Origin: Chitinophagaceae bacterium
Lineage (GTDB): Bacteria > Bacteroidota > Bacteroidia > Chitinophagales > Chitinophagaceae
NCBI GenBank assembly: GCA_004322425.1
Contig: SCVJ01000019.1
Span: forward strand, 1 to 64,000
Direction: 5' to 3'
DNA: 64,000 bases
Below, one piece after another: positions 9,352-18,088 of this stretch. Positions within the stretch are counted from its first letter, which is position 1, and each line of letters opens with the position of its first letter. The position numbers and the translations under genes were made by a program. A model generated the notes under the pieces. The model was not told where the DNA came from and ran no database searches. It saw nothing but the letters and a program-made list of their open reading frames with translations.

Positions 9352-10602
9352 ATGAAAAAAGTAAACACAAGTATTATTACAATTGGCGATGAATTGCTAA
9401 TGGGGCAAACAATAAATACCAATAGTGCGTGGATGTCGCAAGAATTAAATAGAATTGGAATTTGGGTTCATCGACAAATTACTATTGGAGATAATTGGAA
9501 TGATATTTGGAATGTTTTGCAAGACGAAACAAGTTTGTCTGATATTATTATTCTTACTGGAGGGCTTGGACCAACTGCAGACGATATTACCAAGCCGTTA
9601 CTTTGCAAATATTTTGGAGGGCAATTGATAATGAATGAAGAAGCTTTGCAAAATATTAAAAATATTTTTACAAGATTGAATCGTCCATTGATTGAAAGAA
9701 ATATGAAACAAGCAGAAGTTCCAGATTCATGTTCGGTTCTGCAAAATAGAAGAGGAACCGCACCTGGAATGCTTTTCAGCCGAGATGGTAAAATAATAAT
9801 TTCACTACCTGGAGTACCATACGAAATGAAAGGATTGATGGAAGCATCGGTAATTCCCTATTTAAAAAACGAATTTGTCCTTCCTACAATTTGTTATAAA
9901 ACAATGGTTACCGCAGGGAAAGGAGAAAGTTTTATTGCCGAGCAATTAGTGGATTTTGAAAAATCACTTCCTCATTATATTTCTTTAGCCTACTTGCCGG
10001 CGTATGTAATTGTAAAACTTCGATTGAAAGCCATTGGAGAAAATAAAAAGAAACTCGAAAAAGAACTACATTCTTATTTTGAAATTTTAAAAAAACTAGT
10101 AGCAGAAATTCTTGTTTCCGATGAAGATAAGAGAGCTGAAGAGTTGATTGGTGAGCAACTGATAAAAAGCGGAAAAACTGTAGCTACAGCCGAAAGCTGT
10201 ACTGGTGGTTACATTGCTCATCTCATAAGTTCCGTACCTGGAGCATCCAATTATTTCAAGGGTAGTATGGTTAGTTATTCGAATGAAATAAAAGAAAATG
10301 TATTGAATGTATCACCACAAACATTAGAAAAATTTGGCGCTGTAAGTGAAGAAGTGGTGAGTGAAATGTTTTATTCTATTATTGAAAAAATGAAGGTAGA
10401 ATATGCAATTGCAGTTTCTGGAATAATGGGCCCCTTGGGTGATAGCAACGAGAAACAGGTAGGAACGGTTTGGATTGCGGTTGGCTCAAAAGAAAGAATG
10501 ATAACAAAAAAACTTGTACTCCCTTTCGATAGAACAAAAAATATTGAAAGCACCAGCCAATTGGCCATCATCCTTTTATTAAAAATTATTCCCAAAAACT
10601 AA
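9352..10602 (+). CDS. cinA: CinA-like protein: MoaB/MogA-like domain plus PncC-type amidase
   Basis: 416 residues from the ATG at 9352. The N-terminal half is the molybdopterin-binding-like (MoaB/MogA) domain, starting at TIGDELLMGQTINTNS and containing TGGLGPTADDITK. The C-terminal half is the CinA/PncC domain, with AESCTGGYIAHLIS, a GSMVSYSNEIK strip and AVSGIMGP. Full-length CinA proteins hydrolyse ADP-ribose and deamidate nicotinamide mononucleotide, recycling pyridine nucleotides; the older name is competence/damage-inducible protein A. An in-frame ATG at 9289 adds 21 unlike residues and lies upstream of the promoter box, so I rejected it. Confidence 0.92.
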   Translation: MKKVNTSIITIGDELLMGQTINTNSAWMSQELNRIGIWVHRQITIGDNWNDIWNVLQDETSLSDIIILTGGLGPTADDITKPLLCKYFGGQLIMNEEALQNIKNIFTRLNRPLIERNMKQAEVPDSCSVLQNRRGTAPGMLFSRDGKIIISLPGVPYEMKGLMEASVIPYLKNEFVLPTICYKTMVTAGKGESFIAEQLVDFEKSLPHYISLAYLPAYVIVKLRLKAIGENKKKLEKELHSYFEILKKLVAEILVSDEDKRAEELIGEQLIKSGKTVATAESCTGGYIAHLISSVPGASNYFKGSMVSYSNEIKENVLNVSPQTLEKFGAVSEEVVSEMFYSIIEKMKVEYAIAVSGIMGPLGDSNEKQVGTVWIAVGSKERMITKKLVLPFDRTKNIESTSQLAIILLLKIIPKN

Positions 10603-10626
10603 GCAATCTGTTTACTGAGAAACTTC

Positions 10627-10634
10627 TACCTTTG
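10627..10634 (+). promoter_or_regulatory. Promoter -7 box of the E2 gene
   Basis: TACCTTTG matches TAnnTTTG exactly and lies 29 bases before the ATG at 10664. It shows that the E2 gene is probably transcribed on its own after cinA. Confidence 0.6.
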
Positions 10635-10663
10635 AACGATAGGTTGAACTTTAAAAAACTACT

Positions 10664-11956
10664 ATGGCTTTAATTGATTTAATAATGCCAAAACTTGGCG
10701 AGAGTATTACCGAAGCAACCATTTTAAAATGGCTGAAACAACCTGGCGATACGATAAAATTAGATGAAACTTTGTTGGAGATTGCCACCGATAAAGTTGA
10801 CAGCGAAGTCCCGTCAACAGCGGAAGGAATTATTCATGAAATTTTATTCTCTGTAAACGATGTAGTACCAGTAGGTAAAGTAATTGCTCGAATTAAAACC
10901 ACAGCCGACGACACCATCAAAACTTTTTCTCCTGTTGTTTCTCAAAAAAAGTTGCACGTACCTAGCCAACAAAATAAAGAATCAATTATTGAAATAGCAC
11001 CCCCTAAAAGCACTGTTGCTATTGGACGTTTTTATTCTCCCTTAGTTTTGAATATTGCTGCGAGTGAAGCAATAAGTATGAGCGAACTTGAAAATATTCC
11101 TGGTACAGGAAATGAAGGAAGAGTTACTAAAAAAGATATTCTACAGTATGTAAATAATAGAGAGCAGGTAACTGCGCAAGAGCTAACAATTATAAAGGAA
11201 GTAGAAACACCTGTTATTTCGTCTTCTCAAATAACAACTTACTCCGGCAATGTAGAAATTATTGAAATGGACAGGATGCGAAAACTGATTGCCGATCACA
11301 TGGTTCGCAGCAAACATACCAGTCCCCATGTAACCAGTTTTACCGAAGCCGATGTTTCAAATATGGTTCTTTGGAGAGAAAAAGTAAAAAAAGAATTTGA
11401 AAAAAGAGAAGGGACAAAAATTACATTCACACCACTTTTTATTGAAGCAGTTGTAAAATGTATCAAAAAGTTCCCGTTGATGAATTGTTCCTTAGATGGC
11501 AATAAAATCATTATTAAAAAAGATATTAATATTGGAATGGCAACGGCATTACAATCTGGCAATTTGATTGTCCCTGTAATTAAAAATGCTGATCAGCTCA
11601 ATCTTGTTGGATTAGCCAAACAAGTAAATACTTTAGCCGACAATGCAAGAAACGGCAAACTGAAACCAGACGATACCAACAACGGAACATTTACAATAAC
11701 GAATGTGGGAAGTTTTGGAAGTCTGATGGGAACACCAATTATCAATCAACCGCAAGTTGCTATTTTGGCTGTTGGCGTTATCAAGAAACGACCAGTAGTA
11801 GTGGAAACCCCACACGGCGACAGCATTGCCATCCGCCACATGATGTATTTGAGTATGAGTTACGACCACCGAATTGTGGACGGAAGTTTAGGTGCAACAT
11901 TTCTAACTGCTGTTGCAAAAGAGTTGGAAAATTTTAATGGCGAAAGAGATTATTAA
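10664..11956 (+). CDS. 2-oxoacid dehydrogenase dihydrolipoyl acyltransferase (E2)
   Basis: 430 residues. One N-terminal lipoyl domain carries the lipoylated lysine in EIATDKVDSEVPS (Lys44). A peripheral-subunit-binding domain follows (RFYSPLVLNIAASE ... GRVTKKDILQYV, residues about 124-166). The C-terminal catalytic domain has the active-site His and Asp in SYDHRIVDG. E2 transfers the acyl group to CoA in a pyruvate, 2-oxoglutarate or branched-chain complex. A single lipoyl domain with the IATDKVDSEVPS strip suggests the branched-chain/generic E2 group rather than a multi-lipoyl pyruvate E2. No E1 or E3 gene is adjacent, so the substrate stays open. Confidence 0.9.
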   Translation: MALIDLIMPKLGESITEATILKWLKQPGDTIKLDETLLEIATDKVDSEVPSTAEGIIHEILFSVNDVVPVGKVIARIKTTADDTIKTFSPVVSQKKLHVPSQQNKESIIEIAPPKSTVAIGRFYSPLVLNIAASEAISMSELENIPGTGNEGRVTKKDILQYVNNREQVTAQELTIIKEVETPVISSSQITTYSGNVEIIEMDRMRKLIADHMVRSKHTSPHVTSFTEADVSNMVLWREKVKKEFEKREGTKITFTPLFIEAVVKCIKKFPLMNCSLDGNKIIIKKDINIGMATALQSGNLIVPVIKNADQLNLVGLAKQVNTLADNARNGKLKPDDTNNGTFTITNVGSFGSLMGTPIINQPQVAILAVGVIKKRPVVVETPHGDSIAIRHMMYLSMSYDHRIVDGSLGATFLTAVAKELENFNGERDY

Positions 11957-11962
11957 TCAATT

Positions 11963-14752
11963 TCAATCCACTAATTCCAATCCCCAATCTTTCCCTTTTT
12001 TAACAGCAGGCACTCCATTGATTAACCACTGCGCAGGTTTTTCATTTTTCAATAACCAATCAAAAAATTGTTGCTCGCGGATTGAAATGTCTTTTCTGTT
12101 TTTTCTTTCCACCAAATTATGTGCTTCGCCATTATAATTCAGCATCCATACTTTTTTATCTAGCCTCCGCATCGCGGTAAAAAGTTCAATTCCCTGATAC
12201 CAAGGCACAGCACCATCCGCATCATTAGCCATAATTACCAACGGAGTTTTAATTTTTGGTACATGAAATAGTGGTGAGTTTTCAATATAAAGATTCGGTT
12301 TTTCCCACAATGTTGCTCCTATTCGAGTTTGTGATTTTTCATATTGAAACTGACGATTCAAGCCACTTTCCCAACGAATTCCTCCATAAGCACTCGTCAT
12401 ATTTGCAACGGGAGCACCCGCCCATGCGGCTTTATATAAATTAGTCATGGTAATAACTTGCGCCACTTGAATGCCACCCCAACTTTGTCCTTGTAAACCC
12501 AATCGAGTGCTATCAATAAATCCTTTTTTTACCAAAGCCCTTGTTCCACTTACTATATGATTATAAGCATCACGAGCCGGATGCCCAGTACCATAATGAA
12601 TATCGGGTGCAAACACAATATATCCACGACTTACAAAGAAAGAAATATTCAATCGGCTGGGAGTTGGCGCTGGCGCTGAATATTGATGAAGTCCATCACT
12701 TAATGTTTCGTAAAAGTAGCAGATCATCGGATACTTTTTCTTCGGATCAAAATCTTCCGGCTTGTAAACAACACCTTCCACCTCTTTTCCCGTGTACGCT
12801 TTCCATTTGAAGAGTTCCGAAGTTCCCCAATTATATTCTCGTTGTTGAGGATTGATGTTAGTCATTTTTGTTTCTTGAAAAGCAGAAACTTCTTTATTAG
12901 ATGATCCAAAATTTAAAAAATAAAGATTTGACGATTGCGTATAATTTTCTTTTGTTATCAGCAAGCCATTAAATAATTTTTTATTCGGTGCAATAATCTG
13001 CCCTACCGAAAATTTATTTTCCTTGTTTAAATTTATAGTTTGCAAATTGCTATCGGCAACACTTAATGCAAGTGTTGCTAAATTAGTTGTCTTGTCATTT
13101 TTATTGAAAGCACGCAGCAATAAAACATCATTATTAGTGAAGTACTTTTTTTCATTATCCAATGAATGGTTTTTATAAATAATTTTCCCTTTTCTACCCA
13201 AACCGTTTGTTTTGTTGGTCGTTTTTAATGGACCAAAAAGATCAATTTTCCATATATCGTATTGATCATAAACGTACACAGCACTGTCTCCATTATGCCA
13301 CCCCATAACTCCGTGAGGATTGGGATAATCGGGCATGTCAAAGGATTCGTCCCAGATTGGAGTTTTTATTCCTTTGCTTATATTTCGAATGGAATCGGAT
13401 TGCCATAAAAAATAATTCCTTACAATTCGGTCATACCAGAGAATATTATTTCCTGTTGAAGAAGGAAATACCTGTCCTGTTAAATTCTTTTTAACCAGTT
13501 TGTTTGCACCTGTGTGAACTTCAATAGCATAAATATTTTTTTTGGTGTTGCCGGTCCATTGCCCTTCCACTCGATTTCCAACATCGGATATTCCAATAAA
13601 TAAATCTCCATCGCCTTCATTTGTTTGAATGACTTGCGGAATCTCAGATGAACCTAATTGGTGAATAGTACTTTTTTCAAAATCGAAAACAGCAAGATAA
13701 CTTCGCTTCAATTCATTGTTTAATTGATTCAATTGCTGAGGTTGCAGATAGTCATCTTTATAATGCCAAACATCTAATTTTACTAAATCCATTTCTATAA
13801 GCATGGTATCTTTTGGTGCTTGAATGGAAGCCGTTCCAAAAAACAAACGCTTTCCCGATTTACTAAAATTCAATATTGCATTTTCACTAATCGACATTCC
13901 CAGTTTCATTCCAATTGTATTTCTTTCACACAAAACCACTGCTGAATCCATCCCCTCTTTATAATACCAAAGTTTATAAAATTTTTGTAGCGCTTTTGCA
14001 GCGGCATCCCTTTCTGCAACAAATGCAAGCTGCTCGCCATCTTCGTCAAAAACAAAATTCTTAAAGTCATTGCCATTGCGGCTTATTGTATCCGTAATGT
14101 TAGAATATAAATCGTGCAATAAAACGAAAGATTGACTTAATGAATCTTTTGTATTTCTTGATATTTCCAACAACAACTTATTTCCCCCTTTATCAAAATA
14201 ATATTCAGAAACTAGGTGGAATGTTTTTTCTTCATCATTCACTAAATTTTTCAAAACCAAATTAGATCCATCGCTAGCAACTTTTGTGTCAGTTGATTTT
14301 TCATTCGAATAAGCCAACCAACCCGATGCTTTCAAAGGCATTTTATAGGATTTTACTTTTGCAACTTTTTTAATATCGTCGGTGCCTAATTGCAAAATTC
14401 CCAATGAGTCTTTTGGAAAATCTTCCGATTTTGTGTTTTTAATTTTGGCTGCTCTTATGTCGTTATAAGAATGTTTTATTTTAAATACGACATATTTATC
14501 ATCATCGGAAAAAGTAGCATTAAATCCTCTTTTTACCTCCAACTTAAAACTGTTATCTGTTTTTTGAACTACAAGCGTTGTGTCTCCTTCTTGTGGACAA
14601 ACAGTATAAACCATCCAAATTCCATTTTTACTAACTATACGTTCTCCAATAGTCTGCCAACTATCGTACACTGTGTGATCTAATACTTTCTTTTGAGAAT
14701 AAACAGATGCAACAATTAGCATCAATACAAAACTGAATACTATTTTTTTCAT
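11963..14752 (-). CDS. Secreted S9-family (prolyl oligopeptidase-type) serine peptidase
   Basis: 929 residues from the internal ATG at 14752, where a clean signal peptide begins (KKIVFSFVLMLIVASVYSQ). An in-frame upstream start at 14806 would add 18 residues and bury the signal. The N-terminal two thirds is a beta-propeller-like region. The C-terminal alpha/beta hydrolase domain has the nucleophile in GQSWGG, a plausible acid in MANDADGAVP and the His in GEAHNL. It would cleave peptides in the periplasm or outside the cell. It converges with the E2 gene (six bases between the stops). Confidence 0.88.
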   Translation of the reverse strand: MKKIVFSFVLMLIVASVYSQKKVLDHTVYDSWQTIGERIVSKNGIWMVYTVCPQEGDTTLVVQKTDNSFKLEVKRGFNATFSDDDKYVVFKIKHSYNDIRAAKIKNTKSEDFPKDSLGILQLGTDDIKKVAKVKSYKMPLKASGWLAYSNEKSTDTKVASDGSNLVLKNLVNDEEKTFHLVSEYYFDKGGNKLLLEISRNTKDSLSQSFVLLHDLYSNITDTISRNGNDFKNFVFDEDGEQLAFVAERDAAAKALQKFYKLWYYKEGMDSAVVLCERNTIGMKLGMSISENAILNFSKSGKRLFFGTASIQAPKDTMLIEMDLVKLDVWHYKDDYLQPQQLNQLNNELKRSYLAVFDFEKSTIHQLGSSEIPQVIQTNEGDGDLFIGISDVGNRVEGQWTGNTKKNIYAIEVHTGANKLVKKNLTGQVFPSSTGNNILWYDRIVRNYFLWQSDSIRNISKGIKTPIWDESFDMPDYPNPHGVMGWHNGDSAVYVYDQYDIWKIDLFGPLKTTNKTNGLGRKGKIIYKNHSLDNEKKYFTNNDVLLLRAFNKNDKTTNLATLALSVADSNLQTINLNKENKFSVGQIIAPNKKLFNGLLITKENYTQSSNLYFLNFGSSNKEVSAFQETKMTNINPQQREYNWGTSELFKWKAYTGKEVEGVVYKPEDFDPKKKYPMICYFYETLSDGLHQYSAPAPTPSRLNISFFVSRGYIVFAPDIHYGTGHPARDAYNHIVSGTRALVKKGFIDSTRLGLQGQSWGGIQVAQVITMTNLYKAAWAGAPVANMTSAYGGIRWESGLNRQFQYEKSQTRIGATLWEKPNLYIENSPLFHVPKIKTPLVIMANDADGAVPWYQGIELFTAMRRLDKKVWMLNYNGEAHNLVERKNRKDISIREQQFFDWLLKNEKPAQWLINGVPAVKKGKDWGLELVD

Positions 14753-14808
14753 AAAAATATTTTTAACGATTTTAAAGATAGTAGGAAAAAAGAAAAAAGG
14801 CTTCACTT

Positions 14809-15720
14809 TTACATCAACGGTATAGCATCAACTTTCCCTTTCAGCTTTTCTCTTTTTTGTTGGTTCAAAATTATCCAAACATGGATTACTAAAGAAGCCA
14901 TTATTAGGGATAACCCTACAAAAAAAGAGGAACCTAAAATTTTATTTTCACTATATACAATAAATGCAAGAAGAATACCATAAACGGGCTCGAGATTGTA
15001 CGTAAGATTAACCGTAAAGGCAGATAATTTTTTTAAAGCACTTGTTGAAAGTTGAAATGCCCAAACAGAACAAAACCAAGAAAGTACAAATAGCCACATC
15101 CAATCAGTACTACTTGGCAAAATATTTTGTACTGGAAAATATTGTAAATAAAAAGGCAGTAAAATAGTTAGTGAAAGAAATCCTCCACTCATTTGATACG
15201 TTAGCACCGTTTCAATATTAATTTTTTGTAACACAATGCGGATCAAAATGACCATTACTGCCAGCAATAATGCTGATAGCAAACCCAATATTATTCCTAC
15301 TTTATATTCAGGATCGAAGTGAAAAATGATATAAATACCAACCATCACCAAGATGCCCAATAAAACTTCACTCCACTTTATTCGAACGCGAAGCAATAAG
15401 GGTTCCATCAAAGCCGTAAAAAAACCAACAGCCGAAAAACAAACTAATGCAACGGAGATATTAGCATATTTTATAGCTCCATAAAATGTAACCCAGTGCA
15501 TGGCAGCAATAAAACCAATTCCAATTATTTGCAAAGCATCGGTAATAAGTATCCGTTTTATTTTTTTACTTATTGAAAAAATAATCCACATGGTAACTGC
15601 ACTGATAAGTAAACGATACCAAACTAATAACCCTTCATTTAATGTGATTAGTTTTCCAAGCACACCTGTAAAACCTGCTAAAAAAACAGCAAGATGCAAT
15701 TGAAAAAATGCTTTTTTCAT
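14809..15720 (-). CDS. EamA/DMT-family transporter
   Basis: 303 residues, almost entirely hydrophobic, with about ten predicted membrane segments arranged as two EamA halves (first half LHLAVFLAGFTGVLGKLI to about residue 135, second half from VGIILGLLSALLLAVMVILI). The conserved EamA strip NLTYNLEPVYGILLAF sits in segment nine. Members of this drug/metabolite superfamily export amino acids, nucleotides or other small metabolites; the substrate is not predictable here. It lies just upstream of the S9 peptidase on the same strand, 56 bases before that gene's chosen start. Confidence 0.88.
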   Translation of the reverse strand: MKKAFFQLHLAVFLAGFTGVLGKLITLNEGLLVWYRLLISAVTMWIIFSISKKIKRILITDALQIIGIGFIAAMHWVTFYGAIKYANISVALVCFSAVGFFTALMEPLLLRVRIKWSEVLLGILVMVGIYIIFHFDPEYKVGIILGLLSALLLAVMVILIRIVLQKINIETVLTYQMSGGFLSLTILLPFYLQYFPVQNILPSSTDWMWLFVLSWFCSVWAFQLSTSALKKLSAFTVNLTYNLEPVYGILLAFIVYSENKILGSSFFVGLSLIMASLVIHVWIILNQQKREKLKGKVDAIPLM

Positions 15721-15767
15721 TTATTGAAAATAAGTAAATTATTAAGGAAATAGTGATGAAAATTGCC

Positions 15768-16514
15768 TTACAGCTTTTGTAATTGCTTATTCAATTTATT
15801 CATCAACCAATTGTGCCATGTTAGTTTCAAAACACCAAAGACTCCTTCTTTGATGATACTCTTATTCATTTTAGAACTTCCGTACACTCGATCTTGAAAA
15901 ACTATGGGAACTTCTTTGATTATAAACCCAAGTTTCCATGCTTTATATTTCATTTCTATTTGGAATGCATATCCCACAAATTCAATATTCTTTAAATTGA
16001 TCATTTGCAGCACTTCTTTTTTGTAACAAACAAAACCAGCGGTTGCATCTTTTACCGGAATTCCTGTAATAAATTTTGTATAAAAAGAAGCACCCCTTGA
16101 TAATAATAGTCGATCCCATGGCCAATTGACAACGGAGCCGCCAGCGACATATCGAGATCCAACTGCAATATCTGCACCTTGATCACAACATGTTTGATAG
16201 AGATGAATTAAATCTTTGGGATTATGAGAAAAATCGGCATCCATTTCAAAAATATAATTATAATTCCTCGCCAAGGCCCAATGAAACCCGTGAATATAGG
16301 CAGTTCCCAAACCTGCTTTTCCTCTTCGTTCTTCCAAAAAAAGTAAACCTCTATATTTTTCTTGTAAATTTCTTACTATCAAAGCGGTTCCATCTTTCGA
16401 TGCATCATCCACTACCAACACATGAAACGCTTGTTGCAAATCAAATACAGCATCAATAATTTTTGCAATATTTTCTTTCTCGTTAAAAGTGGGTATGATG
16501 ACGAGTTTCTCCAA
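15768..16514 (-). CDS. Polyprenol-phosphate mannosyltransferase-like glycosyltransferase (GT2)
   Basis: 248 residues, single GT-A domain of the DPM1 group. Visible motifs are VIIPTFNEKENI at the N-terminus, DDASKDGT for nucleotide binding, the metal-binding EMDADFSHNP, and DATAGFVCYKKEVL in the acceptor region. It should transfer a sugar from a nucleotide donor to polyprenyl phosphate at the inner face of the membrane. I see no C-terminal membrane segments, as in DPM1-only proteins. It lies downstream of the exonuclease gene on the same strand, separated by a hairpin at 16529-16560. Confidence 0.88.
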   Translation of the reverse strand: MEKLVIIPTFNEKENIAKIIDAVFDLQQAFHVLVVDDASKDGTALIVRNLQEKYRGLLFLEERRGKAGLGTAYIHGFHWALARNYNYIFEMDADFSHNPKDLIHLYQTCCDQGADIAVGSRYVAGGSVVNWPWDRLLLSRGASFYTKFITGIPVKDATAGFVCYKKEVLQMINLKNIEFVGYAFQIEMKYKAWKLGFIIKEVPIVFQDRVYGSSKMNKSIIKEGVFGVLKLTWHNWLMNKLNKQLQKL

Positions 16515-16528
16515 AACTTAATCTATTG

Positions 16529-16560
16529 ATTTTTGATGATCGCCATTGGCGACTAAAAAT
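16529..16560. other. Stem-loop between exonuclease and glycosyltransferase genes
   Basis: TCGCC-ATT-GGCGA forms a 5-bp stem, and ATTTTT/AAAAAT flank it as an outer 6-bp stem with a small internal loop. The shape could act as a bidirectional terminator or RNA-processing site, but no clean uridine tract follows directly, so I do not call it a terminator. Confidence 0.35.
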
Positions 16561-16576
16561 TATTACAACAACTAAA

Positions 16577-17344
16577 TTAACTTTTTTTGAGTTTAGCTAA
16601 TGTATAAATTTCTCGTAATTTATTTTTCGTATGCAAAGGAAAATCTCCGCGCATCATCCAATCGTAGTATTGTGGTTCTGAATTTAGCACTTCGGCAACT
16701 GGTCTTCCTTTAAACTTACCGAAATTAAAAACCTCAACTCCATTTTCCATTACGAATCTACGAGCAAAATCAACAACTACTTCTTCTCCCAAAAATTTTA
16801 ATATTGAATCGACAGAATTTCCTAGCTCAGGATATCGTTGTAGTTGTGCATCGAGTATTTCTGCAGTTGCAGTTGCATCTATTTCTGCACTATGAGCTCC
16901 TTCTAAAACCTTACTGCAATAAAATTTATATGCAGCACCCAAAGTTCGCTGCTCCATTTTAAAGAAAATATTTTGAACATCCAACATTCTTCTTCCTTTC
17001 ATATCAAAGTCAACTTCGGCTCGTAAAAATTCTTCCACCAAAAGTGGAATATCAAAACGATTACTGTTGTAGCCACCAAAATCGCAACCATCTAAAATTT
17101 GTTTTAATTCTTGTGCAATCTGGCGAAAGGTTGGCGCATCTTTTACCATTTCATAGGTTATTCCGTGAATATCGCTTGCGGCCTTTGGAATAGGAGTTTC
17201 AGGATTTACTAATTTTCGTTTAATACTCTTATTTCCGTCGGGTAAAATTTTTACAATGGCTATTTCTACAATTCTATCAGTGCCTAAATTAATACCAGTT
17301 GTTTCTAAATCAATAATCGCTAATGGTTTTGTAAGTTGAAGCAT
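16577..17344 (-). CDS. DEDDh 3'-5' exonuclease (DNA polymerase III epsilon-like)
   Basis: 255 residues from the ATG at 17344; an in-frame TTG two codons earlier is less likely. Exo I is LAIIDLETTGIN (Asp and Glu metal ligands), Exo II includes YNSNRFDIPLL, and Exo III is GAHSAEIDATATAEIL with the His-Asp pair typical of DEDDh enzymes. The family degrades single-stranded DNA or RNA ends and includes proofreading subunits and RNase T. The ~90-residue C-terminal extension with FGKFKGRPVAEV is shared by many Bacteroidota members. Whether it proofreads replication here is not shown. Confidence 0.88.
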   Translation of the reverse strand: MLQLTKPLAIIDLETTGINLGTDRIVEIAIVKILPDGNKSIKRKLVNPETPIPKAASDIHGITYEMVKDAPTFRQIAQELKQILDGCDFGGYNSNRFDIPLLVEEFLRAEVDFDMKGRRMLDVQNIFFKMEQRTLGAAYKFYCSKVLEGAHSAEIDATATAEILDAQLQRYPELGNSVDSILKFLGEEVVVDFARRFVMENGVEVFNFGKFKGRPVAEVLNSEPQYYDWMMRGDFPLHTKNKLREIYTLAKLKKS

Positions 17345-17365
17345 TTTCAATATAAATTAATGCGG

Positions 17366-17373
17366 TAAAGGTA
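17366..17373 (-). promoter_or_regulatory. Possible promoter of the exonuclease gene
   Basis: On the minus strand 17373-17366 reads TACCTTTA, one mismatch from TAnnTTTG, 21 bases before the ATG at 17344. Confidence 0.35.
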
Positions 17374-17417
17374 AGCGGGTTTCGATGAAGATGTGAAGCA
17401 AACTCAATAATAATATC

Positions 17418-17425
17418 TACCTTCG
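17418..17425 (+). promoter_or_regulatory. Promoter -7 box of the small lipoprotein gene
   Basis: TACCTTCG is one base from TAnnTTTG and 40 bases before the ATG at 17466. The same TTCG variant is seen before secA and the histidine kinase gene, which supports it as a working variant in this genome. Confidence 0.5.
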
Positions 17426-17465
17426 GTCGTCTTTTATGTAAGGTTTCATTTTAAAAAAATAAATA

Positions 17466-17633
17466 ATGAAAAACAAATCAACCTTTTATTGCATCCTTGT
17501 TATTTTGATTGTTGGTTTTAGTTCGTGCATGGTATCTCAAAAAAACGGATGTCCGAGTGTAACAAAGGTTCAAAAAAATTTAAAGTTTAAAAATGTTGCA
17601 ATAGAGAGTGCCGAAGTTGTTTCAACTATATAA
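17466..17633 (+). CDS. Small putative lipoprotein, 55 residues
   Basis: An ATG at 17466 opens a 55-codon frame ending in TAA at 17631-17633. The product has a short basic N-terminus, a hydrophobic run (FYCILVILIVGF) and a lipobox-like FSSC at residues 18-21, so it would be lipidated at Cys21. The mature part is about 35 residues (SVTKVQKNLKF follows a second Cys). I do not recognise a family. A promoter-like box precedes it. Its stop codon falls in the predicted tmRNA terminator on the opposite strand, so the two transcripts run into each other. Confidence 0.6.
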   Translation: MKNKSTFYCILVILIVGFSSCMVSQKNGCPSVTKVQKNLKFKNVAIESAEVVSTI

Positions 17634-17664
17634 AAAATAGCCACACTTTTCTGCGCAGCTATTT
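17631..17664 (-). terminator. Intrinsic terminator of ssrA
   Basis: On the minus strand AAATAGC (17664-17658) pairs with GCTATTT (17641-17635), followed at once by a run of T. It lies directly after the tmRNA 3' end. Confidence 0.65.
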
Positions 17665-17665
17665 G

Positions 17666-18034
17666 TGGAGGCGACCGGAATCGAACCGGTGTCCAAACAT
17701 ATTCTTCAAAAGTTTTCTACATGTTTATTCTATTTTAATTTGTCGAGAATTAACTGGAAACAGACAACCTATTAATTCCGTAGCTGAATAGTACTTAGGC
17801 AACAAGCACAGCCTATTGCTGCCGCAACCTGTTTTTGTTTTGAGTCGGCGGCGGGGCGCGGTAACAAGCTAACCTGCCCGGCGGCCCTAATGACTACCTA
17901 ATCAATGATTAAGCAGCCATGGCATACTGAGTATTGCCATTTGTAGTTTGCGTATTCAGATTAATCTGCTAATTACGCAACGCAGAACATGCTTCTACTT
18001 TCAAAGATCTACGCTGTCAAAACCAAACGCCCCC
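17666..18034 (-). ncRNA. ssrA: tmRNA
   Basis: The 3' part is tRNA-like: a T arm with GGTTCGATTCC and an acceptor strand CGCCTCC, which pairs with GGGGGCG at the 5' end (one G-U pair). The discriminator is A and the CCA end is not fully encoded. The 5' end GGGGGCGTTTGGTTTTGAC is typical. The tag reading frame ends ...GNTQYAMAA followed by TAA, matching the pattern of Bacteroidota tags such as GEESYAMAA; the resume codon is probably GGC (inference). tmRNA with SmpB rescues stalled ribosomes and tags the products for proteolysis. The length of about 369 nt is normal. Confidence 0.96.
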
Positions 18035-18088
18035 AAAAAATTATCCAATGCAAAGTTAAGAAATCGAAATGGTGGTTATCGAAACCAA

